A stretch of DNA of 64,000 nt, taken from assembly GCF_018325905.1 (NCBI RefSeq), contig NZ_AP021901.1:1488001-1552000 (forward strand), given 5' to 3'. The notes under the pieces are model-generated. The model was not told where the DNA came from and did no database searches. It saw only the letters and a program-made list of their open reading frames with translations. A program made the translations under genes and the position numbers. Below, in pieces: positions 18,346 to 26,721 of the stretch (position 1 is the stretch's first letter; each line of letters opens with the position of its first letter). The stretch comes from Pseudomonas sp. St316 (GTDB taxonomy: Bacteria > Pseudomonadota > Gammaproteobacteria > Pseudomonadales > Pseudomonadaceae).

Positions 18346-18483
18346 CTACAGAGGCCACATCGCCGTGCCGAACGGAACGACCGCGTCGGCTTGCATCATT
18401 TCAACAGCGGCTTCATGGGTTGGCGCTTCAAACCATTCGTCCAGCTGCAGTTCGGTTTCCAAGTCTTTGTCCAGTGCTTGCAT
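18346..18483 (-). CDS. 45-residue peptide, candidate RiPP-like precursor
   Basis: Small ORF from the ATG at 18483 to TAG at 18346, preceded by TAGGAG at a good distance. The N-terminal part (1-32) is acidic and helical in character, with many Asp/Glu and Leu and a single Lys. The last 13 residues are uncharged: V-V-P-F-G-T-A-M-W-P-L at the end. This split between charged leader and hydrophobic core is typical of ribosomally made, modified peptides; the adjacent metalloenzyme could act on it. No Cys and no signal peptide. The precursor role is inferred; it may instead be a small stand-alone protein. Confidence 0.6.
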   Translation of the reverse strand: MQALDKDLETELQLDEWFEAPTHEAAVEMMQADAVVPFGTAMWPL

Positions 18484-19117
18484 AGTGAATCTCCTAGATG
18501 ACTTTTACGGAAATCAGCGGCTCGATTCGGCGAGTGAAAACAGGCCGGCAACGGCACCGCAGAACTTGTCGGCACGATGCCTTGGCAAGTCGGTGAAAAC
18601 CTAGTCGAGGGTTTTTTGGAATGCAAAAAATAATTTTTATTTTTTTAGATGAACTTTTTATTCCATTTATGGCGAGATTTTTTGCTCATGAAAAACAACT
18701 GGCTGTGGGGTTTATTCATTAGCTAGCTTCCTACCGTCAATTTCCAGACGGATGACAGAAAATTCCTACATGGAAAATATGCGTTACGCCTTGTAAAGAA
18801 ATGTTGACGAAACCCGGCGAGCGATTCGACTTCAAACACACATCCCTGGGAATGTAAGAAAAAGCTTCCAGCAGGCCCCTCAAAGGGCGTTTCCCGAGGA
18901 ATGGGTCGGCTTGTATCCGCTTCCTGGGCAGGGTCAGATGCGTCCCATGCCTTGGGAGGTGTCTGGCGGCAGAGGGCCGGCGGTGTACAATGCGCCGCGT
19001 TTTACTGTGACCCTTCGCGTACCCACGCATCCTCAAGGTTATCCGCCTTGCTCATTCCGCCACGTCACAAGCGTGTCGGGTTCGATTTCGTCACAGATAA
19101 AAACAAACAGGTGACGC
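18484..19117. other. AT-rich gap between the peptide gene and aroP
   Basis: Low-GC gap (notably 18604-18730, with long A and T runs) in an otherwise GC-rich window. It should hold the promoters of the peptide gene (minus) and of aroP (plus; a TACAAT at 18985-18990 is a possible -10). An imperfect palindrome lies at 18565-18589. No convincing protein gene is seen; the overlapping short frames have poor codon use. Confidence 0.5.
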
Positions 19118-19180
19118 ATGACTGTTGTAAATACGCTGACTTCCTGGTGCCTGCGCTGGGGTTTGATGGGCGCTGCTTGA
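19118..19180 (+). CDS. 20-residue Trp-containing leader peptide upstream of aroP
   Basis: ATG at 19118 with AGGTGA 4 bases upstream, and stop at 19180. The product is M-T-V-V-N-T-L-T-S-W-C-L-R-W-G-L-M-G-A-A, with two Trp codons four apart. It ends 59 bases before aroP. A leader rich in the substrate of the next gene suggests translation-dependent control, but no clear terminator/antiterminator pair was found in the gap. Whether it is translated is unproven. Confidence 0.4.
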   Translation: MTVVNTLTSWCLRWGLMGAA

Positions 19181-19239
19181 AATCCATTTGAGCGGCAACG
19201 TCCTACGAACATCATCAAACCTTGCGTGAGACCCTTTTC

Positions 19240-20658
19240 ATGAGTGGACAAAACTCGCATTCGGGCGAGCTGAAGCGCGGCCTGAAAAATCGCCACATTC
19301 AATTGATCGCCCTCGGCGGCGCCATCGGCACTGGCCTGTTCCTTGGTTCGGCGGGGGTGCTGAAGTCAGCCGGCCCGTCGATGATCCTCGGCTATGCCAT
19401 CTGTGGCTTCATTGCCTTCATGATCATGCGCCAGTTGGGCGAGATGATCGTCGAAGAGCCGGTGGCCGGTTCCTTCAGTCACTTTGCCCACAAATACTGG
19501 GGTGGTTTCGCCGGGTTCCTGTCGGGTTGGAACTGCTGGATTCTCTACATCCTGGTGGGCATGTCCGAGCTGACGGCAGTCGGCAAGTACATCCATTACT
19601 GGGCACCGGACATTCCGACCTGGGTGTCGGCGGCGGTGTTTTTCATCCTGATCAACGCGATCAACCTGGCCAACGTCAAAGTCTTCGGCGAGGCCGAGTT
19701 CTGGTTCGCGATCATCAAGGTCGTGGCGATTGTCGGCATGATTGCCCTGGGCAGTTATTTGCTGGTCAGTGGTCATGGCGGGCCGCAAGCGTCGGTGACC
19801 AACCTGTGGTCCCACGGCGGGTTCTTCCCTAACGGCGTGAGTGGCCTGGTGATGGCCATGGCGATCATCATGTTCTCCTTCGGTGGCCTGGAAATGCTCG
19901 GTTTCACCGCCGCTGAGGCCGACAAGCCGAAAACCGTGATCCCCAAGGCCATCAACCAGGTGATCTACCGGATCCTGATTTTCTACATCGGCGCCTTGGT
20001 GGTGCTGTTGTCCCTGACGCCCTGGGACAGCCTGCTGACATCCCTCAACGCTTCCGGCGATGCCTACAGCGGCAGCCCGTTCGTGCAGGTGTTCTCGATG
20101 CTGGGCAGCAACACCGCCGCGCATATCCTCAACTTCGTGGTACTGACCGCCGCGTTGTCGGTGTACAACAGCGGCACCTACTGCAATAGCCGCATGTTGC
20201 TGGGCATGGCCGAGCAGGGCGATGCGCCCAAGGCCTTGTCCAAGATCGACAAGCGCGGCGTGCCGGTGCGTTCGATCCTCGCGTCGGCGGCGGTCACGCT
20301 GGTGGCGGTGCTGTTGAACTACCTGATCCCGCAGCATGCGCTGGAGTTGCTGATGTCGCTGGTGGTCGCGACCCTGGTGATCAACTGGGCGATGATCAGC
20401 TACTCACACTTCAAGTTCCGCCAGCACATGAACCAGACCCGCCAGACGCCGCTGTTCAAGGCGTTGTGGTATCCGTATGGCAACTTCATTTGCCTGGCAT
20501 TCGTGGTGTTCATCCTCGGCGTGATGTTGCTGATCCCCGGCATCCAGATATCGGTGTATGCGATTCCGGTATGGCTGGTGTTCATGGGCGTGTGCTATTG
20601 GATCAAGAACAAGCGTAGTGCCCGGCAGGAATTGGCTGTGGCGGTTGTCGCCAAGTAA
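19240..20658 (+). CDS. aroP: Aromatic amino acid permease AroP
   Basis: 472 aa, 12 membrane helices, APC superfamily (amino acid transporter family). It imports Phe, Tyr and Trp by proton symport. The N-terminus is nearly that of E. coli AroP: L-K-R-G-L-K-N-R-H-I-Q-L-I-A-L-G-G, then G-T-G-L-F-L-G and E-E-P-V-A-G-S-F-S-H-F-A. The ATG at 19240 is preferred over an in-frame TTG at 19222, which has no ribosome binding site; the site for the ATG is also weak. Single gene, behind a possible leader peptide and ended by a strong terminator. Confidence 0.9.
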   Translation: MSGQNSHSGELKRGLKNRHIQLIALGGAIGTGLFLGSAGVLKSAGPSMILGYAICGFIAFMIMRQLGEMIVEEPVAGSFSHFAHKYWGGFAGFLSGWNCWILYILVGMSELTAVGKYIHYWAPDIPTWVSAAVFFILINAINLANVKVFGEAEFWFAIIKVVAIVGMIALGSYLLVSGHGGPQASVTNLWSHGGFFPNGVSGLVMAMAIIMFSFGGLEMLGFTAAEADKPKTVIPKAINQVIYRILIFYIGALVVLLSLTPWDSLLTSLNASGDAYSGSPFVQVFSMLGSNTAAHILNFVVLTAALSVYNSGTYCNSRMLLGMAEQGDAPKALSKIDKRGVPVRSILASAAVTLVAVLLNYLIPQHALELLMSLVVATLVINWAMISYSHFKFRQHMNQTRQTPLFKALWYPYGNFICLAFVVFILGVMLLIPGIQISVYAIPVWLVFMGVCYWIKNKRSARQELAVAVVAK

Positions 20659-20670
20659 GCAATCCTGAAA

Positions 20671-20706
20671 AACAACAAACCCGGCCGAGCGCCGGGTTTG
20701 TTGTTT
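20671..20706. terminator. Terminator after aroP
   Basis: A 15-bp stem, AACAACAAACCCGGC with its complement, around the loop CGAGC (20686-20690). A long perfect hairpin 12 bases after the aroP stop. Confidence 0.88.
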
Positions 20707-20739
20707 CAAGCCAGACACAAATCCTGTGGAAGCAGGGTC

Positions 20740-20828
20740 TGTGGGAGCAAGGCTTGCCCGCGATGCAGTCACCGCGATTTATCGATAGACCGCATTATCG
20801 TTCATCGCGGGCAAGCCTTGCTCCCACA
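20740..20828. repeat. REP-type inverted repeat pair
   Basis: Facing TGTGGGAGCAAGGCTTGCCC arms between the aroP terminator and arfB. Confidence 0.87.
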
Positions 20829-20911
20829 GACCAGTTCCACAGGTCAGGCTCTCGCAATCTTCAATCCAGCTGTTTCGGGTATCCTGTGGGGCCTGATACC
20901 GGACGCTTTCC

Positions 20912-21325
20912 ATGCTGGCCATTTCCAACACCGTGCACATTCCGGACGCCGAGATCGAGCTGACGGCCATCCGCGCCCAGGGAGCCGGTGGGCAGAACGT
21001 CAACAAGGTTTCCAGCGCCGTGCATTTGCGTTTCGACATTCCGGCCTCGTCGCTGCCCGAGTTCTACAAGGAGCGGCTACTGGCCCTGCGCGACAGTCGC
21101 ATTACCAGCGACGGTGTATTGATCATCAAGGCCCAGCAATACCGCACGCAGGAACAGAACCGGGCCGATGCCCTGGAGCGCCTGACCGAACTGATCCTCA
21201 GCGCCACCAAGGTCGAAAAGAAGCGCCGTCCGACCAAGCCGACCTTGGGCTCGAAAAAGCGTCGCCTGGAATCCAAGACCAAGCGCGGCTCGATCAAGGC
21301 CGGGCGCGGCAAGGTGGACTTCTAG
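20912..21325 (+). CDS. arfB: ArfB (YaeJ), ribosome-rescue peptidyl-tRNA hydrolase
   Basis: 137 aa. Rescues stalled ribosomes by hydrolysing peptidyl-tRNA in the A site. The catalytic [12 protein letters not shown] motif is at about residues 25-36; the basic C-terminal tail (about 100-137, Lys/Arg-rich) is the part that enters the empty mRNA channel. Length matches the family. Its stop shares the tetramer CTAG with the stop of the convergent MFS gene. Confidence 0.93.
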   Translation: MLAISNTVHIPDAEIELTAIRAQGAGGQNVNKVSSAVHLRFDIPASSLPEFYKERLLALRDSRITSDGVLIIKAQQYRTQEQNRADALERLTELILSATKVEKKRRPTKPTLGSKKRRLESKTKRGSIKAGRGKVDF

Positions 21326-22521
21326 CTTTTCTCCCGTTCCTGGCGATGCCTCGGCGCCTGTCGGTACAGGTAGACGCTCAATGCCAACCCGCCCAGGGCC
21401 GCCAGTGCGGCGAACAGAAAGATCGAGGCAAAGCCGAAGCCCGCGGCAATCGCACCGGCCAGCGGCCCGGTGATCCCCAACGACAAATCAATGAACAGCG
21501 AATAAGCGCCCACCGCCGCCCCGCGGCTGGAGGCCGGCACCAGGTTGACCGCTTCCACGCCCAGCGCCGGAAACACCAGGGAGAAGCCGAAACCGCTCAA
21601 CGCCGCGCCCGCCAGGGCCCAGTGGGCATCCGGTGCGAGCCACAACAGCAACAGGCCCAGGGTTTCCACAGACAGGCAGGCAATCGCCACGCGAAAGCCG
21701 CCCAGACGGTTGATCAGGTTGCCGAACAGCAGGCGCGCGCCGATGAAGCTGGCGCCAAACAGGCTCAGGCACAGCACGGCGTTGTCCCAGTGTTGTGTGG
21801 CGTAGTACAGGGTGATGAAGGTCGCGATGGTGCCAAACCCGATGGAACCCAGAGCCAGGCCGCAGCCGTGTGGCAGCACACGTCCCAGCACGTGCATGAA
21901 CGGCAGGCGTTCGCCAGTGACGATGGGCGCGGCGGTTTTACGCCAAGCCAATGCCAACCCCAGCAAACCGAGCAAGATAATGCTAACACCCATGCTCCAC
22001 AGTCCCAGCGCATTGACCAGCCACACCCCCAGCGGCGCGCCAATCGCCAGCGCGCCGTAACTGGCGATACCGTTCCAGGAAATCACCTTGGCGGTATTCG
22101 CCGCGCCGACCCGACCAATGCCCCAGCCAATCGAGCCCGAGCCCACCAGGCTTTCCGCGCTGCCCAGCACCAGGCGACCGATCAGCAGGCTGATCAGGCT
22201 GAACGTGGGCAGGTGGGGCGTCCAGGCAGACACCAGCATGAACACACCGCTCAGCCCGCAGCCGGCGAGGCCGAACATCACCGCGCGCTTGCTCCCCAGG
22301 TTATCGATGATTCGCCCGGCGTAAGGACGACTGAGCAGGGTCGCCAGGTATTGCACGCTGATCACCAACCCGGCGATCACCGCGCCGAAGCCCAGTTCGC
22401 CGTGGACGAACCCGGGCAGCACGGCCAAGGGAATGCCGATATTCAGGTAGCCGATGAAGGTGAACAGGACGATGGAAACGACTTGCAGCGTGACCGCCAG
22501 GGGGCGCTGGGAATCTGACAT
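21322..22521 (-). CDS. MFS transporter (YfcJ/YhhS-like)
   Basis: 399 aa, 12 predicted membrane helices, major facilitator superfamily. The MFS motif between helices 2 and 3 reads [18 protein letters not shown]. Similar in length and sequence character to YfcJ/YhhS-type exporters. The ATG at 22521 (M-S-D-S-Q-R-P) is chosen; a GTG 15 bases upstream is possible. Substrate unknown. Convergent with arfB, with a 4-base overlap of stop codons. Confidence 0.82.
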   Translation of the reverse strand: MSDSQRPLAVTLQVVSIVLFTFIGYLNIGIPLAVLPGFVHGELGFGAVIAGLVISVQYLATLLSRPYAGRIIDNLGSKRAVMFGLAGCGLSGVFMLVSAWTPHLPTFSLISLLIGRLVLGSAESLVGSGSIGWGIGRVGAANTAKVISWNGIASYGALAIGAPLGVWLVNALGLWSMGVSIILLGLLGLALAWRKTAAPIVTGERLPFMHVLGRVLPHGCGLALGSIGFGTIATFITLYYATQHWDNAVLCLSLFGASFIGARLLFGNLINRLGGFRVAIACLSVETLGLLLLWLAPDAHWALAGAALSGFGFSLVFPALGVEAVNLVPASSRGAAVGAYSLFIDLSLGITGPLAGAIAAGFGFASIFLFAALAALGGLALSVYLYRQAPRHRQEREKS

Positions 22522-22622
22522 GGGGTAAAGGTCCACGGAGCAGCAGGATAGATAGGCTGCTTATGATAACGGCGACCGTTGGATCAGGGCGGGAAAAGTA
22601 AAACTATTTGCCCAACGGTGGT

Positions 22623-22817
22623 TCAGCTGTCGTCCTGACCGCTGACCAGGCGTGTGGTGACCAGGGCGGCGATGGCGTTTTCTTCGCTGCCAAAGCGCGC
22701 CAGCAGGGCCGCTTGTTTCTCGGCAGGAAGACGGGTCCAGATCTCGACCATTTTTTCGGCGGTGCCGATCAGCACGCTGGCCTGGGCTTGGCTGAATGGA
22801 GAGGTGTCATCGGTCAT
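22623..22817 (-). CDS. Small hypothetical protein
   Basis: 64 aa from the ATG at 22817. A soluble, helical, mildly acidic protein (M-T-D-D-T-S-P-F-S-Q-A-Q-A-S-V-L-I-G), ending V-S-G-Q-D-D-S. No signal peptide or membrane helix. The ribosome binding site is poor; an in-frame ATG at 22853 is an alternative. Codon use is typical of the genome. No function known. Confidence 0.6.
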   Translation of the reverse strand: MTDDTSPFSQAQASVLIGTAEKMVEIWTRLPAEKQAALLARFGSEENAIAALVTTRLVSGQDDS

Positions 22818-22890
22818 GGAGGGCTCGGGATTCAGGCAGTGTGGAAAGCGCATCTTAGCGCTTTCCACACGGTCTGGTGGTGCGGGTCAA

Positions 22891-23034
22891 TCAGTCTTCG
22901 TTGTCGGCCTGGCGGCGTTCAACGGCTTCCTTGGGCTCGGGCTGCTGGGCGTCTGCTTGCCCGCCGGCTTGTAGCGTGGTCGTCTGCTCAGTGTCGTGCA
23001 GGCTTGGGAAGGGGAGATTAGGGATCTCGTGCAT
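22891..23034 (-). CDS. 47-residue hydrophilic small protein
   Basis: ATG at 23034 with a strong GAGGAG 7 bases upstream, stop TGA at 22891. Product starts M-H-E-I-P-N-L-P-F-P-S-L-H-D and continues Gln/Glu/Pro-rich to the end (R-R-Q-A-D-N-E-D). Likely disordered, no Cys, no membrane part. It lies between zntB and the 64-aa gene, all on the minus strand. Function unknown; the ribosome binding site is the main support. Confidence 0.55.
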   Translation of the reverse strand: MHEIPNLPFPSLHDTEQTTTLQAGGQADAQQPEPKEAVERRQADNED

Positions 23035-23119
23035 ATCGCGCTCCTCGCAAAGTCTGTGGATAGATCTGGTAGATCCGCGCTTTTACAAAGCCTGGGCAGG
23101 ATACAGCAGGAGAAATGAC

Positions 23120-23159
23120 AAAAAGACTTTTAAATCCCGTCGGACCGACAAAAGGGATT
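23120..23159 (-). terminator. Terminator after zntB
   Basis: On the minus strand, AATCCC (23159-23154) pairs with GGGATT (23138-23133) and an inner GTCGG/CCGAC stem extends the hairpin; a T-rich run follows. Confidence 0.55.
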
Positions 23160-23176
23160 GTCTAGACACGTCATGT

Positions 23177-24199
23177 TCAATAGTCACCTCGCTTGCGAAA
23201 TGCCCAGCGGCCGGCAATCAGAGTGAAGGTTGCCACCAGCGCCACCAGGATCCAGAAGCCTTCGGGATCGCTGGCAAGCGGCACGCCACCGACGTTCATG
23301 CCAAAAAAACCGGCAATGATGTTGATGGGCAACGCCAAGACCGTGACCACCGTCAGGGTGAACAGGGTGCGGTTGCTTTGTTCGTTGAGGTTGGCGGCGA
23401 TTTCTTCCTGGAGCAGCTTGATCCGTTCACTCAACGCGGTGAGGTCGTTGATGATCAGGGCGAACTCCTCGGTGGATTTGCGCAGTTCCTTGACGTCTTC
23501 TTTCTGCAACCATTGCGGCGGTCGGTTGAGCAGACGTAGCAATGAGCCCGGTTCCAGGGCCAGCAAGCGCTGCAAGCGCACCAGCACCCGGCGGTTGCTG
23601 CCCAGCTCGGCGCGGTTGGTGGACAGCCGCGAGGACAGCAACTGATCTTCGACCTGGTCGACGCTCAGGCTGGTCTTGCGCACGATCTGGGTCAGCACTT
23701 CGCCTTGGTCGCGCAGCAAGTGCACGAGTAATTCCACTGGCGAGCGAAAGCGCTCGCCAGCCTTCACCGACGAGCGCAGCTTGTCGACCGAGTGCAAAGG
23801 TTGCAGCCGTGCGCTGACGATCAATCGACTGTGCACGCAAACCCACAATGTGGAGACGTCCGAGGACACCAGGTTGCTGAGGTTGAACACGACATCGTTC
23901 ACCACGGCCAGCAACGCCGAGTCGACATGCTCGATGCGGGTCGAGCGCGAGCCTTCGTGCAAGGCTTCGAAAAACTCCTGGGGCAGGGCCAGGTGACCTT
24001 TCATCCAGCGCTCGCACGCAGCGTGGGCCAGGTTCAGGTGCAGCCAGAGGAACTCATCCGAGTCTTGCGGGTGTTGCAGGCTCTGTAAGGCCTGGGCTGA
24101 ATCGATCTCCTGCCCGCGTTCGCCGGGGCGGAAACGGAACCCGTAAAGCAGGCCGAACAGGTCCGGATCTCGGTGGCTTTGGTCGATGCTGTGGTTCAT
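23177..24199 (-). CDS. zntB: Zinc transporter ZntB (CorA family)
   Basis: 340 aa, CorA-type metal channel. It has a long cytoplasmic N-terminal domain (about 1-270) with helical coiled segments, then two C-terminal membrane helices. The pore motif after TM1 reads F-F-G-M-N-V-G-G-V-P-L and a basic tail follows TM2. ZntB members move zinc; the motif fits either ZntB or CorA, but the length and N-terminal half favour ZntB. Monocistronic. Confidence 0.87.
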   Translation of the reverse strand: MNHSIDQSHRDPDLFGLLYGFRFRPGERGQEIDSAQALQSLQHPQDSDEFLWLHLNLAHAACERWMKGHLALPQEFFEALHEGSRSTRIEHVDSALLAVVNDVVFNLSNLVSSDVSTLWVCVHSRLIVSARLQPLHSVDKLRSSVKAGERFRSPVELLVHLLRDQGEVLTQIVRKTSLSVDQVEDQLLSSRLSTNRAELGSNRRVLVRLQRLLALEPGSLLRLLNRPPQWLQKEDVKELRKSTEEFALIINDLTALSERIKLLQEEIAANLNEQSNRTLFTLTVVTVLALPINIIAGFFGMNVGGVPLASDPEGFWILVALVATFTLIAGRWAFRKRGDY

Positions 24200-24447
24200 G
24201 AAGTCTCGCTGGCGGGAAGTGCCTGTCGCGGCTACAGGTTCACTTGAGCGTCATCTTCGCAAGCTTTCTTGATGGTTTTGTGACAGTTGTGCAGTGCTGC
24301 CAAACCGGCAGTGACCGGGAGTTGTGATGTCCATCGATGAAGGATGGCGCAGATCGCTGGGCTTTGGTTGTCGCATCGTTTTTTGAGGTCGGACAACTGA
24401 CCACTATCGTTGGCTACCGATGGTCGGGAAGGCTCAAGAACGGCCCT

Positions 24448-24525
24448 TACAGGCCGATGGCCTGTACACATCTACCGCACTCGGTTGCGGTACGAACATG
24501 GAGGTCGGGACACGTCGTTCCGGGG
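24448..24525 (+). ncRNA. Structured 5' leader upstream of the chemoreceptor
   Basis: Two near-adjacent perfect hairpins, TACAGGCC-GAT-GGCCTGTA (24448-24466) and TACCGCA with a 6-base loop (24473-24492), are followed by a wobble-paired GGGAC/GTTCC stem and a GGA-containing segment (ACATGGAGG) 55-65 bases before the ATG. GGA motifs near hairpins can bind RsmA/CsrA. No known riboswitch class was recognised. The rest of the 24200-24560 gap shows nothing clear. Confidence 0.35.
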
Positions 24526-24560
24526 GTTCGATTATTTTTTCTTCTCAAGAGATCCTCTCT

Positions 24561-26186
24561 ATGTTTCTACAAAAATCCCTGAGAGCCCAAATTCTCGCCC
24601 TGCTGAGCGGTAGCCTACTGGCGATGCTGCTGATCGCCCTGGCGTCCTTTCATTTCCTTTCCAACGGTGTTCAGAACTATCGCAACCTGATCGATGGTCC
24701 ACTGCGTGCCTCGCAGTTGATCGACGAGGCCAACCTGCAGTTCAAGGTGCAGGTGCAGGAATGGAAAAACGTCCTGTTGCGCGGCAAGCAGCCGGCGGAC
24801 CTGGATAAATACTGGAAGCAGTTCGAGGAGCAGCAGCGCGATGTCCAAGGCATCCTTGGCGAACTGAGCGGGCAAGACGGTGTGCCGGCCTCCATCAAGA
24901 CGCGTATCGATGCCCTGCGCGATGAGCATCGTCAGTTGGGCGCGGCCTACCTAAAGGGCCGTGATGCATTTGTCGCCTCGGGTGGCGATGCCGCAGTGGG
25001 CGATGCGGCGGTCAAGGGCGTGGACCGTGCGGCCAGTGAGCAAATGAGTGCGCTGGTGGTGGAGTTGCGCAAGCTGGGCACCGAGCAATCGATACTGATC
25101 AGCGCCGGTGCCGATCGCACGATTATGCTCGGTACGGTGATCATGCTGGTGTCGGGCGTGCTGATCGGGTTGTTCAGTCTGTGGCTGGTCAATCGCAATC
25201 TGGTTCAACCGATCCGTAACCTGATCGACTACGTGACCCGACTCAGTCATGGGCGTTTCGCCGAGCGTGTGACGAGCAACCGCCAGGACGAGTTGGGTAA
25301 TTTGGCGGTAGCGGCCAACACATTGCGTGATTTCCTGGCCGAAACCTTTACCCGCCTGCAACGCAGTGCCACCGAACTGGACAGTGCCAGCGGCGAGCTC
25401 AACACCATCGCCAGCCTGATGAGCCAGGGCACCAACGAGCAATTCGAACGCACCGATCAGGTGGCGACGGCGATGAACGAAATGTCCGCCACGGCCCAGG
25501 AAGTGGCCCGTCATGCCGCCGACGCGGCGCGGGCGGCCGATGATGCCGATCAATCGGCGCAACAGGGCGAGAAGGTCATGCAGGGGACCATCCACACCAT
25601 CACGCGGATGCGCGGCGAAATCGCCAACACGGCCACGGTCATCCGTCAGTTGGAAACCGACAGCGGGCGTATCGGCAAGGTGCTGGAGGTGATCCGCGGG
25701 ATCGCCGAACAGACCAACCTGCTGGCCCTCAACGCGGCCATTGAAGCAGCGCGGGCCGGGGAGGCGGGGCGCGGTTTCGCGGTGGTTGCCGATGAGGTAC
25801 GCAGCCTGGCCCAGCGCACGGCCTCGTCGATCATCGAGATCAACCAAATCATCCAGACTGTACAAACGGGGGCGGTGGACGCGGCCCATGCCATTGAGAG
25901 TGGGCAGTCGCGCAGCGAAGAAAGTGTGGAGCAAGTGACCCAGGCCGGTGCGATGCTCGAACGCATCACCCAGGCTGTCGAAGCCATTCGCGACATGAAC
26001 CGCCAGATTGCCACCGCAGCCGAAGAGCAGACCTCCGTGGCCGAAGACATTTCCCGCAACCTGACGGAAATCACCGGCATTGCCAGCACTAACCTGGACA
26101 ATGTGCAGCGCACCGAAGCTGCCAGTCGGAACTTGCACGGCTTGTCGGGGCAGTTGAATGAAGTGACAGCGCGGTTGAGTGCCTGA
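24561..26186 (+). CDS. Methyl-accepting chemotaxis protein
   Basis: 541 aa transmembrane chemoreceptor. ATG at 24561 ([10 protein letters not shown]); longer frames upstream run through the structured leader. TM1 (about 10-31), a periplasmic helical-bundle ligand domain (32-185), TM2 (about 190-210), HAMP (about 212-262), then the methylation helices and the invariant hairpin tip [15 protein letters not shown]. No C-terminal CheR pentapeptide. Ligand unknown. It has its own terminator. Confidence 0.92.
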   Translation: MFLQKSLRAQILALLSGSLLAMLLIALASFHFLSNGVQNYRNLIDGPLRASQLIDEANLQFKVQVQEWKNVLLRGKQPADLDKYWKQFEEQQRDVQGILGELSGQDGVPASIKTRIDALRDEHRQLGAAYLKGRDAFVASGGDAAVGDAAVKGVDRAASEQMSALVVELRKLGTEQSILISAGADRTIMLGTVIMLVSGVLIGLFSLWLVNRNLVQPIRNLIDYVTRLSHGRFAERVTSNRQDELGNLAVAANTLRDFLAETFTRLQRSATELDSASGELNTIASLMSQGTNEQFERTDQVATAMNEMSATAQEVARHAADAARAADDADQSAQQGEKVMQGTIHTITRMRGEIANTATVIRQLETDSGRIGKVLEVIRGIAEQTNLLALNAAIEAARAGEAGRGFAVVADEVRSLAQRTASSIIEINQIIQTVQTGAVDAAHAIESGQSRSEESVEQVTQAGAMLERITQAVEAIRDMNRQIATAAEEQTSVAEDISRNLTEITGIASTNLDNVQRTEAASRNLHGLSGQLNEVTARLSA

Positions 26187-26215
26187 CGGTCGTTCGCGAC
26201 AGTGATTGATAAACG

Positions 26216-26256
26216 CAAAGAAGCCGCGCAACCCTAAAGTTGCGCGGCTCTTTTTT
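26216..26256. terminator. Bidirectional terminator between chemoreceptor and PepSY genes
   Basis: 11-bp stem AGCCGCGCAAC/GTTGCGCGGCT (26222-26232, 26239-26249) with T6 on the plus side and T-rich sequence on the minus side. It serves both convergent genes. Confidence 0.9.
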
Positions 26257-26265
26257 ACTGATGGA

Positions 26266-26571
26266 TCAAGTGTCTTGCTTGTTGCTCAGGACTTTTCCGG
26301 TCGTGGCATCAAAGTCCACGTCGAATTCTTTACCGTCGGCGGTTTTCAATTCGACTTCATACTCATAACCGTTGAAGTGATTGTCCAGGTCGGTGTCGGT
26401 GATGGTCGCGCCCGGGTGCAACTTCAGGGCTTCTTCATTCATCGATTCAAGCGACTTGATCTTGCCTTCCTTGACCAGTTGTGGGATCTGGTCAACTCGC
26501 ACATCCGCCTGGGACAGGCCAGCGGTGAGGGTCAGGGCGGCAGCGGTGAACAGGGCAGTCAACGTTTTCAT
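26266..26571 (-). CDS. PepSY-domain periplasmic protein
   Basis: 101 aa. ATG at 26571 with AAGGAA upstream. Signal peptide (about 1-22, ending S-Q-A), then one PepSY domain ending D-F-D-A-T-T-G-K-V-L-S-N-K, the usual PepSY close. PepSY domains are thought to modulate peptidases or act in the envelope; here it is a single-domain protein with no peptidase neighbour. Monocistronic. Confidence 0.85.
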   Translation of the reverse strand: MKTLTALFTAAALTLTAGLSQADVRVDQIPQLVKEGKIKSLESMNEEALKLHPGATITDTDLDNHFNGYEYEVELKTADGKEFDVDFDATTGKVLSNKQDT

Positions 26572-26681
26572 AAGTTCTTTCCTTGGTGTCATTAAGGGTT
26601 GAGTCGTTTAAGTGGGGCCAGATTATCTGTGGCAACTTAATTCACCCTTAATTCGAAAAAACTCCTGAAGTGCCGGGTAGG

Positions 26682-26711
26682 GCCTATGGGGCAAAGTCCT
26701 CCCCCATAGGC
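26682..26711 (-). terminator. Hairpin after glpQ
   Basis: GCCTATGGGG (26682-26691) pairs with CCCCATAGGC (26702-26711): a 10-bp perfect stem 11 bases beyond the glpQ stop. No immediate T run, so termination strength is uncertain. Confidence 0.55.
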
Positions 26712-26721
26712 GTGTTCGAGT

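Noticed and set aside
18737..19191. Short open frames on both strands between the peptide gene and aroP
   Set aside because: No ribosome binding site, atypical composition and no family; kept only the 20-codon leader with its site.
20698..22518. 606-aa plus-strand frame over REP, arfB and MFS regions
   Set aside because: Crosses a REP pair and runs antisense to the MFS gene; composition is low-complexity Gln/Arg/Ala.
24337..24613. Small open frames upstream of the chemoreceptor, and its longer 5' frame
   Set aside because: They run through two perfect RNA hairpins; the ATG at 24561 begins the typical membrane segment.
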